64,000 nt of DNA, taken from positions 1 through 64,000 of the forward strand of contig JAZHPA010000008.1 of assembly GCA_051024685.1 (NCBI GenBank). Reading direction: 5' to 3'. The notes beneath the pieces are model-generated. The model did not search any database. It saw nothing but the letters and a program-made list of their open reading frames with translations, and was not told the DNA's origin. Source of the stretch: UBA12545 sp051024685. GTDB lineage: Bacteria > Bacillota > DSM-521 > Neomoorellales > Neomoorellaceae. The position numbers and the translations under genes were made by a program. Position 1 is the first letter of the stretch. Each line of letters starts with the position of its first letter. Below, one piece after another: positions 16,565-25,454 of this stretch.

Positions 16565-16667
16565 AATTGCCGGGAAGCCCATAGCAGGAATATGACGTTT
16601 TAAGTAGAATTATAAAAAATTGAGCCAGAAAAAGTTTTACTTAACTTGGGGAGGGAAGGGAGAGAAC

Positions 16668-17510
16668 ATGTACCCAATCGTCAAGAAAAGGATACTGGCT
16701 CCAAGCATTAAGCTATTGGAGGTCAAGGCTCCAGACGTAGCGCGCAAGGCTCAGGCAGGCCAGTTCATTATCTTGCGCATCGATGAGCCGGGCGAGCGCA
16801 TTCCCTTGACAATTGCTGATTTTGATCGAGAGGGAGGTACTATTACCACTATTTTCCAGGAAGTGGGTTATACGACCCAGCAACTGGGCCAGCTGGAGGA
16901 AGGGGATTCCCTGGCCGACTTTGTGGGTCCCCTGGGCCGTCCCACGGAAATCGAGAATTACGGACGGGTAGTATGCGTGGGGGGCGGCGTGGGCGTAGCC
17001 CCGATTTATCCCATAGCCCGGGCCCTTAAGGAAGCGGGCAACGAGGTCATCTCCATAATAGGCGCCCGTTCCCGAGAACTCTTGATTCTAGAGCAAGAAA
17101 TGAGAAGTGTATCGGATGAACTCCTGGTATCCACAGACGACGGTTCGTACGGGCACAAGGGCTTCGTGACCGACCTCCTGGTCAAGGTGCTGCAGGAGAA
17201 GAAGGTGGACCGGGTCTGGGGTATCGGACCGGTAATCATGATGAAGGCCGTTTCGGAGGCCACGCGGCCCTTTAATGTACCTACCATTGTAAGCATGAAC
17301 CCCATTATGGTGGACGGTACCGGTATGTGCGGGGCTTGCCGGGTAAGCGTGGGGGGAGAAACTAAGTTCGGCTGTGTAGACGGCCCGGAATTTGACGGAC
17401 ACCAGGTAGATTGGGATTTGGCTCTGCGCCGACTCCGTATGTACAGGGAAGAGGAAGCCAGGGCTTTAGCCTCTCAGCAGGAGAAAAGAGGTGGTTGTCA
17501 ATGCCGGTAA
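16668..17510 (+). CDS. nfnA: NfnA: electron-bifurcating ferredoxin-NADP transhydrogenase, small subunit
   Basis: NfnAB couples NADH and reduced ferredoxin to NADPH formation by flavin-based electron bifurcation. The 280-residue subunit has a ferredoxin reductase-like FAD domain (RIPLTIADFD), an NAD-binding segment (VVCVGGGVGVAPIYPIARAL) and a C-terminal [2Fe-2S] cluster motif (DGTGMCGACRVSVGGETKFGC). The ATG at 16668 follows GAGGGAAGGGAGAG. The frame is open to 16620, but that part is not family sequence. It overlaps nfnB by 10 bases. It could instead be called sulfide dehydrogenase subunit SudB, but the folD context fits Nfn. Confidence 0.88.
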   Translation: MYPIVKKRILAPSIKLLEVKAPDVARKAQAGQFIILRIDEPGERIPLTIADFDREGGTITTIFQEVGYTTQQLGQLEEGDSLADFVGPLGRPTEIENYGRVVCVGGGVGVAPIYPIARALKEAGNEVISIIGARSRELLILEQEMRSVSDELLVSTDDGSYGHKGFVTDLLVKVLQEKKVDRVWGIGPVIMMKAVSEATRPFNVPTIVSMNPIMVDGTGMCGACRVSVGGETKFGCVDGPEFDGHQVDWDLALRRLRMYREEEARALASQQEKRGGCQCR

Positions 17511-18910
17511 GCACCCAAAAGACTCCCATGCCTTCCCAGTCCCCTGAGGAACGCATCCGCAACTTCGCGGAAGTGGCTTTGGGCTACACTAAGGAAATGG
17601 CCATGCAGGAAGCGGAACGGTGTTTACAATGTAAAAAAGCTCCTTGCCGTCAGGGGTGTCCCGTAGAAATCGATATCCCCGCCTTTATCGGCCGCATCAA
17701 GGAAGGGGATTTTGCCGGTGCCATTGACAAGATCAAAGAAAAGAACAACCTGCCGGCCATCTGCGGCCGCGTCTGTCCCCAGGAAAACCAGTGCGAAAAG
17801 TACTGCACCCTGGCCAAGAAAGGCGATCCGGTAGGTATTGGTCGGCTGGAGCGTTTTGTGGCGGATTACCAGCTAAGCCAGGGCGAGCTCGCACCTCCCC
17901 CCCAAGTGGCTCCCACCGGCTTTAAGGTGGCGGTCATCGGCTCGGGGCCGGCCGGGCTGACGGCGGCGGCCGACCTGGCCCGCATGGGTCACCAGGTGAC
18001 TGTTTTTGAAGCCCTCCATGTGCCGGGTGGGGTGTTGATGTACGGTATTCCGGAGTTCCGCCTGCCTAAAAAGATCGTACAAAGGGAGATCGAGTATATA
18101 CGGCGCCTGGGAGTAGAGATCCGTACTAATGCAGTAGTGGGCAAGATGGTCACCGTGGATGAACTGCTGGAGAATGGCTATGATGCTGTTTTCATCGGAA
18201 CCGGTGCCGGGTTGCCCCACTTTATGGGGATCCCGGGCGAAAATCTCCTGGGGGTATATTCGGCCAACGAATTTCTTACCCGGACCAACCTCATGAAGGC
18301 CTACCTCTTCCCGGAATACTTGACTCCCATTAAAGTAGGCAAGCGGGTGGCGGTCATCGGCGCGGGCAACGTGGCCATGGACGCGGCGCGCACGGCCCTG
18401 CGTTTGGGCGCAAAAAAATCCATGATCGTCTACCGCCGCTCAGCAGAGGAAATGCCCGCCCGGAAAGAAGAAGTGGAGCATGCGAAGGAGGAAGGGGTAG
18501 AGTTCCACCTCTTAACGAGTCCGGTGGAGATTCATGGCAATGAAGAAGGATGGGTAACGGGTATGACCTGCATCCGCTACGAGCTAGGGGAGCCTGATGC
18601 CAGCGGCAGGAGGCGCCCGGTGGCCCTTCCGGGTTCCGAATACCGTATGGAAGTGGACACCGTAGTGATAGCCATCGGTCAGGGGCCCAATCCTCTCGTT
18701 TTGCAGACGACGCCTGGTCTGGAACTCACCAAGAAGGGGACCATTGCTGCTGACGAAGAAACAGGTGCCACCTCCCGCGAAGGCGTTTTTGCCGGCGGTG
18801 ATATTGTGACCGGGGCGGCAACGGTTATCCTGGCCATGGGGGCCGGCAAGAAGGCGGCCCGGGCCATTGATGCTTATCTGCGGAAAAAGGGGGAGAAAAA
18901 GAATGGCTAA
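17501..18910 (+). CDS. nfnB: NfnB: electron-bifurcating transhydrogenase, large subunit (GltA-like)
   Basis: This 469-residue flavoprotein is homologous to the small subunit of glutamate synthase. The N-terminal cysteine clusters for two [4Fe-4S] centres are present (CLQCKKAPCRQGCPV and CGRVCPQENQCEKYC). Two Rossmann motifs follow: VAVIGSGPAGLTAAADLA for FAD and VAVIGAGNVAMDAARTAL for NADPH. GVFAGGDIVTGAATVILAMG is near the C-terminus. The start is the ATG at 17501 (MPVSTQKT), preceded by AGAGGTGG. No glutamate synthase large subunit is nearby, which supports Nfn over glutamate synthase. Confidence 0.9.
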   Translation: MPVSTQKTPMPSQSPEERIRNFAEVALGYTKEMAMQEAERCLQCKKAPCRQGCPVEIDIPAFIGRIKEGDFAGAIDKIKEKNNLPAICGRVCPQENQCEKYCTLAKKGDPVGIGRLERFVADYQLSQGELAPPPQVAPTGFKVAVIGSGPAGLTAAADLARMGHQVTVFEALHVPGGVLMYGIPEFRLPKKIVQREIEYIRRLGVEIRTNAVVGKMVTVDELLENGYDAVFIGTGAGLPHFMGIPGENLLGVYSANEFLTRTNLMKAYLFPEYLTPIKVGKRVAVIGAGNVAMDAARTALRLGAKKSMIVYRRSAEEMPARKEEVEHAKEEGVEFHLLTSPVEIHGNEEGWVTGMTCIRYELGEPDASGRRRPVALPGSEYRMEVDTVVIAIGQGPNPLVLQTTPGLELTKKGTIAADEETGATSREGVFAGGDIVTGAATVILAMGAGKKAARAIDAYLRKKGEKKNG

Positions 18911-19745
18911 TATTATCGATGGTAAAAGAATAGCTGCGGAAGTGCGAGAAGAGGTCAAACAGGAGGTGGCCGAGTTAAAGGCAAGGGGGGTTACTCCGGG
19001 GTTGGCTGTGGTCCTGGTGGGCGATGACCCGGCCTCCCAGGTGTATGTGCGCAACAAGCACCGTGCCTGCGAAGAAGTAGGCATTTATTCGGAGGTTCAC
19101 CGCCTGGCCGCTGGGACCAGCCAGGAGGAGCTCCTTAAGCTCATAGCCGAGCTGAACAACGATCCAAAGATCCATGGTATTCTGGTTCAGTTGCCTTTGC
19201 CCGACCACATAGACGAGAAAAAGGTCATCGACGCCATTGCCCTCAATAAAGATGTGGACGGCTTTAGCCCGGCAAACGTGGGCAATCTGGTCATCGGGGA
19301 TGAGTGCTTTTACCCCTGCACTCCCCATGGCTGCATGGTTCTCTTAGATAAAATTGGGGTTGATCCCCGCGGTAAGAAAGCTGTGGTGGTAGGGCGCAGC
19401 AACATTGTGGGCAAACCCATGGCCATGATGCTTTTGGCCCGGCACGCCACGGTCACCGTCTGCCACTCCCGCACCTCTGACCTAGCTGCGGAGTGCCGGC
19501 AGGCGGACATTCTGGTGGCCGCGGTGGGCAAACCTGAGCTGATAACGGGGGACATGATTAAGGAGGGTGCCGTGGTTATCGACGTAGGTATTAACCGCAT
19601 GCCGGACGGCAAGCTGGTGGGCGACGTGCACTTTGAGAGTGCCAGCCAGAAAGCCTCCTGGATTACCCCCGTTCCCGGCGGTGTAGGCCCCATGACCATT
19701 GCCATGCTTCTCAAGAATACGGTGGAGGCCGCCAGGCGGGCGTGA
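18903..19745 (+). CDS. folD: Methylene-tetrahydrofolate dehydrogenase/cyclohydrolase
   Basis: FolD interconverts 5,10-methylene- and 10-formyl-tetrahydrofolate with NADP(H). In acetogens it is a step of the methyl branch of the Wood-Ljungdahl pathway. The 280-residue product has YVRNKHRACEEVGI (catalytic Lys), VQLPLPDHID, the VVGRSNIVGKPMAMMLL nucleotide site and TPVPGGVGPMTIAMLL. The ATG at 18903 overlaps the nfnB stop by 8 bases, so NADPH supply and use are coupled in one operon. Confidence 0.96.
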   Translation: MANIIDGKRIAAEVREEVKQEVAELKARGVTPGLAVVLVGDDPASQVYVRNKHRACEEVGIYSEVHRLAAGTSQEELLKLIAELNNDPKIHGILVQLPLPDHIDEKKVIDAIALNKDVDGFSPANVGNLVIGDECFYPCTPHGCMVLLDKIGVDPRGKKAVVVGRSNIVGKPMAMMLLARHATVTVCHSRTSDLAAECRQADILVAAVGKPELITGDMIKEGAVVIDVGINRMPDGKLVGDVHFESASQKASWITPVPGGVGPMTIAMLLKNTVEAARRA

Positions 19746-20980
19746 TAAGCCGGCAGCGTGTTTTAAGCGTCAGCGAACTCACTTCCCATATAAAGGGAAT
19801 CTTGGATAGCGATGGATCGCTGGCCAACGTGTGGGTCAAAGGCGAGATCTCCAACCTTAAGTGGCATTCATCCGGCCACCTCTACTTCAGCCTCAAGGAT
19901 AAGGTAGCGACCCTGCGGTGCGTGATGTTCCAGGGCCGCTGTCGTACTCTTAGGTTCAGGCCCGAAAACGGCAGCCAGGCCATTGCCCGAGGTTACATCT
20001 CCGTTTACGAGCGGGACGGCCTCTACCAGCTCTACGTCCAGGACCTCTTTCCGGCGGGGATGGGATTACTGGAAATCGCCCTCCAGGAATTGAAAAAACG
20101 CCTGGAAAAGGAAGGACTCTTTGACGAAAGCCGCAAGCGGCCCATTCCCAGGCTTCCCCGCCGGGTAGGGGTGGTAACCTCGCTGAACGGTGCGGCCTGG
20201 CGGGATATTGTGACCGTAATCCGGCGTCGTTATCCCGGGATGGGTATTGTCCTGGCCCCGGCATCGGTACAGGGTGAGACGGCGGTAGCGGAGATTGTGG
20301 CCGCCCTGGAAAACTTAAACCGGTGGGGGCAGGTGGATGTTATTATAGTTGGGCGGGGCGGCGGCTCGGCCGAAGACCTATCTGCCTTCAACACGGAAGC
20401 AGTGGCCCGGGCCATTTACGCCTCCCGCATCCCGGTTATTGCCGCCGTCGGACACGAAACAGATTATACTATAGCGGACCTGGTGGCCGACCGCAGGGCT
20501 CCCACCCCTTCGGCTGCAGCCGAGATGGCCGTACCGGTGCGCATGGAGCTGGAGCGGGAGATCCTGGGCCTCCACGGTCGCCTCCGGCGCAGCATGTTCC
20601 AACGGGTGAGCTGGTTAAAAGAAAAGGTGGAGCACTTGGCCCGGAGCCGCGGCCTGGCCCGGCCGCAGCATGAAATTTACTGGCGCCAGCAGTATGTTGA
20701 CGGCCTCGAACAGCGCCTTGCCAAGGCGTGGCAGGGCAACTGGCAGGAAAAGGTGCAACACTTGAAACTACTGATAACGCGCCTGGAGGCGGCCAGCCCC
20801 CTAACGATCCTGCGAAGGGGCTACGCTGTGTGCCGGCGCGCGTCCGGCGGGACCGTGATACGCTCCGGCCGGGAAGTACAGGCGGGGGAGAAGGTCGAGG
20901 TAATCTTGCAGAGAGGTGCCCTACAGTGTTTGGTACAAGAAGTGGAGGGGGAGCTGAGTTGGCAGGAGAAGACAAACTAA
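19742..20980 (+). CDS. xseA: Exodeoxyribonuclease VII large subunit
   Basis: This is the catalytic subunit of the single-strand DNA exonuclease. The 412-residue product has the N-terminal OB fold (VWVKGEISNLKWHSSGHLYFSLKD), the nuclease domain (VGVVTSLNGAAWRDI, DVIIVGRGGGSAEDLSAFN, PVIAAVGHETDYTIADLVAD, RAPTPSAAAE) and a C-terminal coiled coil. GTG at 19742 overlaps the folD stop (GTGA). It ends 22 bases inside xseB. Confidence 0.96.
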   Translation: MISRQRVLSVSELTSHIKGILDSDGSLANVWVKGEISNLKWHSSGHLYFSLKDKVATLRCVMFQGRCRTLRFRPENGSQAIARGYISVYERDGLYQLYVQDLFPAGMGLLEIALQELKKRLEKEGLFDESRKRPIPRLPRRVGVVTSLNGAAWRDIVTVIRRRYPGMGIVLAPASVQGETAVAEIVAALENLNRWGQVDVIIVGRGGGSAEDLSAFNTEAVARAIYASRIPVIAAVGHETDYTIADLVADRRAPTPSAAAEMAVPVRMELEREILGLHGRLRRSMFQRVSWLKEKVEHLARSRGLARPQHEIYWRQQYVDGLEQRLAKAWQGNWQEKVQHLKLLITRLEAASPLTILRRGYAVCRRASGGTVIRSGREVQAGEKVEVILQRGALQCLVQEVEGELSWQEKTN

Positions 20981-21207
20981 CCTTTGAGGAGGCTCTGGCC
21001 CGTCTGGAGGCCGTAGTCCAGTCTCTGGAAGGTGGGGACTTAAAGCTGGAACAGGCGCTGGAGTACTACCAGGAAGGTATCCGGTTGGTTCGCTTTTGCC
21101 GCCAAGAACTCAATCGGTTTGAAAACAAGCTCCAGATACTGGTAGCCGAAGAGGACGGTGAGCTCGCGGCCCGGGAACTCGATTTATCGGGGGCAGGGGA
21201 AAGATGA
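20959..21207 (+). CDS. xseB: Exodeoxyribonuclease VII small subunit
   Basis: This is an 82-residue helical subunit. LTFEEALARLEAVVQSLEGG and LEQALEYYQEGIRLVRFCRQ are the family signature. It starts with TTG at 20959 inside the xseA end, after GGAGGGGGAG. The same frame is open far upstream, but that part is out-of-frame xseA. Its stop overlaps the ispA start (ATGA). Confidence 0.95.
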   Translation: MAGEDKLTFEEALARLEAVVQSLEGGDLKLEQALEYYQEGIRLVRFCRQELNRFENKLQILVAEEDGELAARELDLSGAGER

Positions 21208-22091
21208 ATTTGGAAGTATATTTATCCCAACGCCGGCAGCTTATCGAAGAAGCCCTGAAGGCCAACTTACCCGGTCCCCAATCCTACCCCCCTCTGATTC
21301 ACCAGGCCATGCACTACAGCCTGCTGGCGGGAGGGAAGAGGCTGCGGCCCATTTTGGTGCTGGCGGCGGGAGAGGCGGTGGGTTATCCTGCTGAGGGTCT
21401 GCTGCCGGCGGCCTGCGCTGTGGAATTCCTGCATACCTATTCCCTTATCCATGACGACTTGCCTTCCATGGACAACGACGACTACCGGCGCGGACGCTTG
21501 ACCTGCCATAAAGTCTACGGTGAAGCCATAGCCATTCTGGCCGGAGACGCCCTTCTAACGGAAGCCTTCGGGTTGCTGGCCAGGCAGGTGGAAGCGGGTA
21601 GCACTCCGGAGGCGACGGTAGCCGCCGTTCAGGAGTTGGCCCTGGCAGCCGGTACCCGGGGTCTGGTGGGTGGCCAGGTGGTAGACTTGATGGCAGAAGA
21701 GGGTAAGCCCGATCCCCAGCTGGTGGATTACATCCACCGCCACAAGACCGGCAGCCTCATTCGGGCCTGCCTGCGATTGGGAGGAATCCTGGGCGGAGCT
21801 ACAGCCGAACAGATGGAAAAGTTGACCAGCTACGGCGAAGACATAGGGCTGGCCTTTCAAATTGTTGACGATCTTCTGGACATCCTGGGGGATTTTGCGC
21901 AAACGGGGAAGCCCGTTGGCAGTGACTTAAAAAAGAAGAAGGTCACGTACCCGGCCTGTTTTGGTATAGAAGAGTCTCGTCGTAAAGCCTGGGAACTGGC
22001 CGATCGGGCGAGAAGGACGGCAGAAGAACTGGGGGAGAGGGCCTGGCCTCTGGCCGCCTTAGCCCGCTACGTCGTCGAACGCCAGAGTTAG
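21204..22091 (+). CDS. ispA: Polyprenyl (farnesyl) diphosphate synthase
   Basis: It condenses IPP with allylic diphosphates to farnesyl (possibly geranylgeranyl) diphosphate. The 295-residue product has both Asp-rich motifs (HDDLPSMDND and DDLLD) and GGKRLRPIL near the N-terminus. It feeds isoprenoid synthesis together with dxs downstream in the same operon. The OLE RNA lies between the two. Confidence 0.95.
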   Translation: MNLEVYLSQRRQLIEEALKANLPGPQSYPPLIHQAMHYSLLAGGKRLRPILVLAAGEAVGYPAEGLLPAACAVEFLHTYSLIHDDLPSMDNDDYRRGRLTCHKVYGEAIAILAGDALLTEAFGLLARQVEAGSTPEATVAAVQELALAAGTRGLVGGQVVDLMAEEGKPDPQLVDYIHRHKTGSLIRACLRLGGILGGATAEQMEKLTSYGEDIGLAFQIVDDLLDILGDFAQTGKPVGSDLKKKKVTYPACFGIEESRRKAWELADRARRTAEELGERAWPLAALARYVVERQS

Positions 22092-22202
22092 CTACACGGC
22101 GCAAGGGGACGCTTTAGTTAAGTACATAGTGGATGTCAGGTTTTCCGTGCGGTGAGACCCCTAAGTCAAGTATAGGGCTGGATTGACCCCGGTTTTCCCG
22201 GC
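22092..22202 (+). other. Gap between ispA and the OLE promoter
   Basis: This has no open reading frame and no clear terminator: no GC-rich stem followed by a T-run was found. The operon transcript probably reads through into OLE, and the promoter at 22203 adds to that. Confidence 0.5.
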
Positions 22203-22231
22203 TTGCTGCGGGTATTAATATGACGTATAAT
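22203..22231 (+). promoter_or_regulatory. SigA-type promoter of the OLE RNA
   Basis: TTGCTG (22203-22208), exactly 17 bases, TATAAT (22226-22231). The transcript would begin near 22238, about 60 bases before the long-range closing helix of OLE. It gives the RNA, oapA and dxs a start independent of the upstream operon. Confidence 0.7.
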
Positions 22232-22237
22232 CTAACA

Positions 22238-22945
22238 TGCATACTATTGCACGACTTACTTTTCCATAGTGTCTTTATCAAGGGATGGCCTACCAGCTCA
22301 GTGGGTGGCGCAGTATCCTAGTCAGTACCGCCATTCCTGAAGACGGGCCTAAAAATCCGTCGAGGGCACACCGATGAAGTTCCTGGTGCTGGCTGCCGAC
22401 GCCCAGTCGGGGGTTGGTGCTGGGAGTTAAGGAAGGAGGGCGATCTACAATGGCATGTAGGCGTGGACCCTTCTTCCGCGGAGACCCAAGTGCGTGGGAA
22501 AGTCCCGGCAGGAACGAGTACTATGGCTTGGGGTAGAAACCTGCAGTCGGTACAAAAGGGTGCTGGCTGCAGCGTAGCCTGCCTTGAGCGGTTGTGGTGG
22601 AAACCGGCCCGGTCGAACACGGGTTGCTGCCCGACTTCGCTGCCCGGAGTCCAGGCAGTCCAGTTGAAACCACAACTGCAAAAGAGGCTAGGGAATGGAC
22701 GGTGCTGTGGAGGAAAACTCCTAGGCTGTTTACGCCTTGGTAAGACCTGCCAGGGATTGAAGTGTGTGCTAAGTGGTAATCCAGTCCTGTATACGGCGAC
22801 GTTACAGGGCGACCTTTAAAGGGAAACCGCCGCTACGGCGACGTGCGGTAGGTTGCCGGGAAATCCTACTGGACCTAAGCCGCAGCCTTTACCTGGCAGG
22901 TTGCCACCCACTTGTCCATGGAGCGTACATAGCGGGAAAGGAAGC
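22238..22945 (+). ncRNA. OLE RNA (ornate large extremophilic RNA)
   Basis: The segment of about 700 bases between ispA and oapA has no substantial open frame on the coding strand and is rich in short helices. The ends pair: 22300-22308 (AGTGGGTGG) with 22904-22912 (CCACCCACT), closing a structure of about 613 bases. Internally, 22591-22598 (GTTGTGGT) pairs with 22669-22676 (ACCACAAC). OLE RNAs are known from extremophilic, mostly anaerobic Firmicutes, are about 600 bases long, lie directly before the gene for their membrane partner OapA, and occur in this very xseA-xseB-ispA-dxs-recN neighbourhood. In Bacillus halodurans the complex sits at the membrane and affects ethanol, cold and magnesium tolerance. 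Exact ends are estimated. Confidence 0.9.
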
Positions 22946-22953
22946 AGGGACAC

Positions 22954-23538
22954 TTGGGAGGTAACAAGGGGCGGCGCCCCTGGCGCAATGCCTTGAGCGT
23001 AGGCTCAACCACTTTTTTTTTAACACTGATAATAGGCTACGTCTCCCAGACCTTTATGGGTCGCATGGGGTCCCTCATTGTGTCCTTCTCCCTTTTAATA
23101 GTCATAATTCTTACCGGTATTGTTTTTGATGTTTTGGGTACAGCGGTGGCAGCTGCCGTCGAACCTCCCTTCCATGCTAAGGCGGCCAGGAAGATCCCGG
23201 GTGCCAAACAGGCTATATGGTTGTTGCGTAATGCGGATCGGGTGGCCAGCTTTGCCAACGACGTAGTGGGTGACGTTTGCGGAACCTTGAGCGGGGCTAT
23301 CGGAGCCGGTATTCTTTTCCGCCTGGCAGGGGCAGCGGCGGAAAGCGTGCTGCTGGGCACCACCATGACGGCCCTTATAGCCGCCTTTACCGTAGGCGGG
23401 AAAGCCGCGGGTAAAAGGATGGCCATACGCGAGGCAGAGGAGATCGTGTTTTGGGTGGGGCGAGTAATAGCAGTGGTAGAAGGGCTCACCGGAAAACAGC
23501 TGGTAAATGACAGGTTGCAGAAGGGTAAGCTGAAATGA
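22954..23538 (+). CDS. oapA: OLE-associated membrane protein OapA
   Basis: The 194-residue membrane protein directly follows OLE. Membrane segments are near TTFFLTLIIGYVSQTF, GSLIVSFSLLIVIILTGIVF, LSGAIGAGILFRLAG and TTMTALIAAFTVGGKAAG. Basic residues flank the segments, including GNKGRRPWRN at the N-terminus, as expected for an RNA-binding membrane protein. OapA binds OLE and carries it to the membrane. The start is TTG at 22954; a second in-frame TTG at 22993 would remove the basic N-terminus. The stop overlaps the dxs ATG (ATGA). Confidence 0.88.
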   Translation: MGGNKGRRPWRNALSVGSTTFFLTLIIGYVSQTFMGRMGSLIVSFSLLIVIILTGIVFDVLGTAVAAAVEPPFHAKAARKIPGAKQAIWLLRNADRVASFANDVVGDVCGTLSGAIGAGILFRLAGAAAESVLLGTTMTALIAAFTVGGKAAGKRMAIREAEEIVFWVGRVIAVVEGLTGKQLVNDRLQKGKLK

Positions 23539-25454
23539 AACTGCTGGACCGGATTGCTTCACCGGAGGACTTAAAGTCTTTAACCTTACCGCAACTGGAA
23601 GCACTGGCCGGAGAAATACGCGAGGAGCTGGTAAGGGTCGTGGCCCAAAACGGGGGGCACCTGGCACCCAACCTCGGGGTGGTAGAGCTGACCCTGGCCC
23701 TCCATACCACCTTTGATTCTCCCCGGGATAAGATCATCTGGGACGTGGGGCACCAGTGTTATGTGCACAAAATCCTGACCGGTCGTCGTTCACGGTTTGC
23801 CACCTTGCGCCAATTTGGGGGATTAAGCGGTTTCCCGAAAAGGAGTGAAAGCCCCCATGACGTATTTAACACGGGCCACAGCAGCACTTCTATTTCGGCC
23901 GCCTTGGGTATGGCCTTGGCCCGCGACCTGGCGGGGGAGAAATTTCACGTAGTAGCAGTAATCGGCGACGGGGCCTTGACGGGGGGCATGGCCTTTGAGG
24001 CTATGAACCACGCGGGACACCTTCGGACCGACCTGATTGTTGTTTTAAACGACAACGAGATGTCCATTGCCGGGCCGGTAGGCGCCATGGCGTCCTATCT
24101 GTCCCGCCTGCGTACAGACCCCCGCTATTCCCGGAGCAAAGAAGAATTAGAAATGATATTGAAGCGCCTGCCCCGTGTCGGCCCCAAATTTTTAAACTTA
24201 ATGGAGCGTTTAAAGGACAGCCTCAAGTACTTGGTAATACCCGGCATGCTTTTTGAGGAACTGGGTTTTACTTATCTGGGACCCATTGACGGGCATAATA
24301 TCGGCCAACTGAGGGAAATATTGCAACAGGCCCGACGCACCCGGGGGCCCGTCCTGGTCCATGTGCTCACCCGAAAAGGAAAGGGTTATCCTCCGGCCGA
24401 GGCCCGGCCTGAAGTTTTTCATGGAGTCGGTCCTTTCGATCCCCAGAAGGGAGAAATCATAGACCGTGGTGGCCCGCCGACCTTCACGGCCGTTTTCGGT
24501 GCCGAGCTGGTGCGTCAGGCCGAGGAAGACGAGCGCATTGTAGCCATTACGGCAGCCATGCCCGACGGCACCGGCCTCATTCCCTTTTCACGGCGGTTCC
24601 CCCAACGATTTTTCGATGTGGGTATTGCCGAACAGCACGCGGTAACCCTGGCAGCCGGCCTGGCAGCCATGGGTTTAAGGCCTGTGGTGGCCATTTATTC
24701 TACCTTCATCCAGCGGGCAGTGGATCAAATCATCCATGACGTAGCCCTGATGCGGTTACCGGTTACCCTGGTGCTGGACCGGGCCGGCCTGGTGGGTGAA
24801 GATGGGGAAACCCACCAGGGCCTTTTCGACATTGCCTTGTTGAGGTGTATACCGGGCATTGTTTTTATGGCCCCCAAAGACGAGCAGGAACTCCGTCATA
24901 TGGTGGCTACGGCCCTGAGAGTTGACGGCCCGGCGGTTATCCGGTATCCACGGGGACAGGGGATGGGAGTACCCCTCGAAGGAGACGCCCGGCCACTGCC
25001 GGTGGGCAAAGGTGAGGTTTTGCGGGAAGGAAACCAGGTGGCGGTGATAGCCCTGGGCCCTTTGGCCTATTCGGCCCTAGAGGCTGCCGAGGAACTGGCC
25101 GGGCGGGGCATAGAAGCCACGGTCATCAACGCCCGCTTCGTGAAACCCCTGGATATGGATTTAATTATCCACTGGGCGCGGCATACGGGGCATGTTGTCA
25201 CCTTAGAAGAACATGTGGTGGCCGGAGGGTTCGGCAGTGCCGTTTTAGAAGCGCTGGCGGCGGCAGGGTGTGCAGGAGTTGAGGTTCGCTGTCTGGGCGT
25301 CCGGGATGTATTTGTGCCCCACGGCCAGCCCCGGGTTTTACGGGAGCGTTTGGGGCTTGTACCTTCTGCTATAGCGGACGAGGTGGAGAGAATGCTCAAG
25401 GGTGAATCTGCAGCTCCCGGTGCGGGCGAAGTAAAGGAGTTGTTCGATGGGTAG
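23535..25454 (+). CDS. dxs: 1-deoxy-D-xylulose-5-phosphate synthase
   Basis: This is the first enzyme of the non-mevalonate isoprenoid pathway: pyruvate plus glyceraldehyde-3-phosphate to DXP, thiamine-diphosphate dependent. The 639-residue product has the ThDP-binding IGDGALTGGMAFEAMN with its distal NDNEMSI, IDGHNIGQL, DVGIAEQHAVTLAAGLA with the catalytic Glu, and a transketolase C-terminal domain. Full length. Coupled to oapA by a 4-base overlap. Confidence 0.97.
   Translation: MKLLDRIASPEDLKSLTLPQLEALAGEIREELVRVVAQNGGHLAPNLGVVELTLALHTTFDSPRDKIIWDVGHQCYVHKILTGRRSRFATLRQFGGLSGFPKRSESPHDVFNTGHSSTSISAALGMALARDLAGEKFHVVAVIGDGALTGGMAFEAMNHAGHLRTDLIVVLNDNEMSIAGPVGAMASYLSRLRTDPRYSRSKEELEMILKRLPRVGPKFLNLMERLKDSLKYLVIPGMLFEELGFTYLGPIDGHNIGQLREILQQARRTRGPVLVHVLTRKGKGYPPAEARPEVFHGVGPFDPQKGEIIDRGGPPTFTAVFGAELVRQAEEDERIVAITAAMPDGTGLIPFSRRFPQRFFDVGIAEQHAVTLAAGLAAMGLRPVVAIYSTFIQRAVDQIIHDVALMRLPVTLVLDRAGLVGEDGETHQGLFDIALLRCIPGIVFMAPKDEQELRHMVATALRVDGPAVIRYPRGQGMGVPLEGDARPLPVGKGEVLREGNQVAVIALGPLAYSALEAAEELAGRGIEATVINARFVKPLDMDLIIHWARHTGHVVTLEEHVVAGGFGSAVLEALAAAGCAGVEVRCLGVRDVFVPHGQPRVLRERLGLVPSAIADEVERMLKGESAAPGAGEVKELFDG

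Noticed and set aside
16591..16614. nfnA promoter candidates TATGAC and TATAAA
   Set aside because: Neither has a good -35 at the proper distance, so the start was left open.
17501..18910. Glutamate synthase small subunit (GltD/GltA)
   Set aside because: Homologous, but the adjacent FAD/[2Fe-2S] NfnA gene and folD context fit the Nfn transhydrogenase better, and there is no large glutamate synthase subunit nearby.
22318..22964. Short frames on both strands within OLE RNA
   Set aside because: The segment is a structured RNA by position and helices; frames are small and lack ribosome sites.
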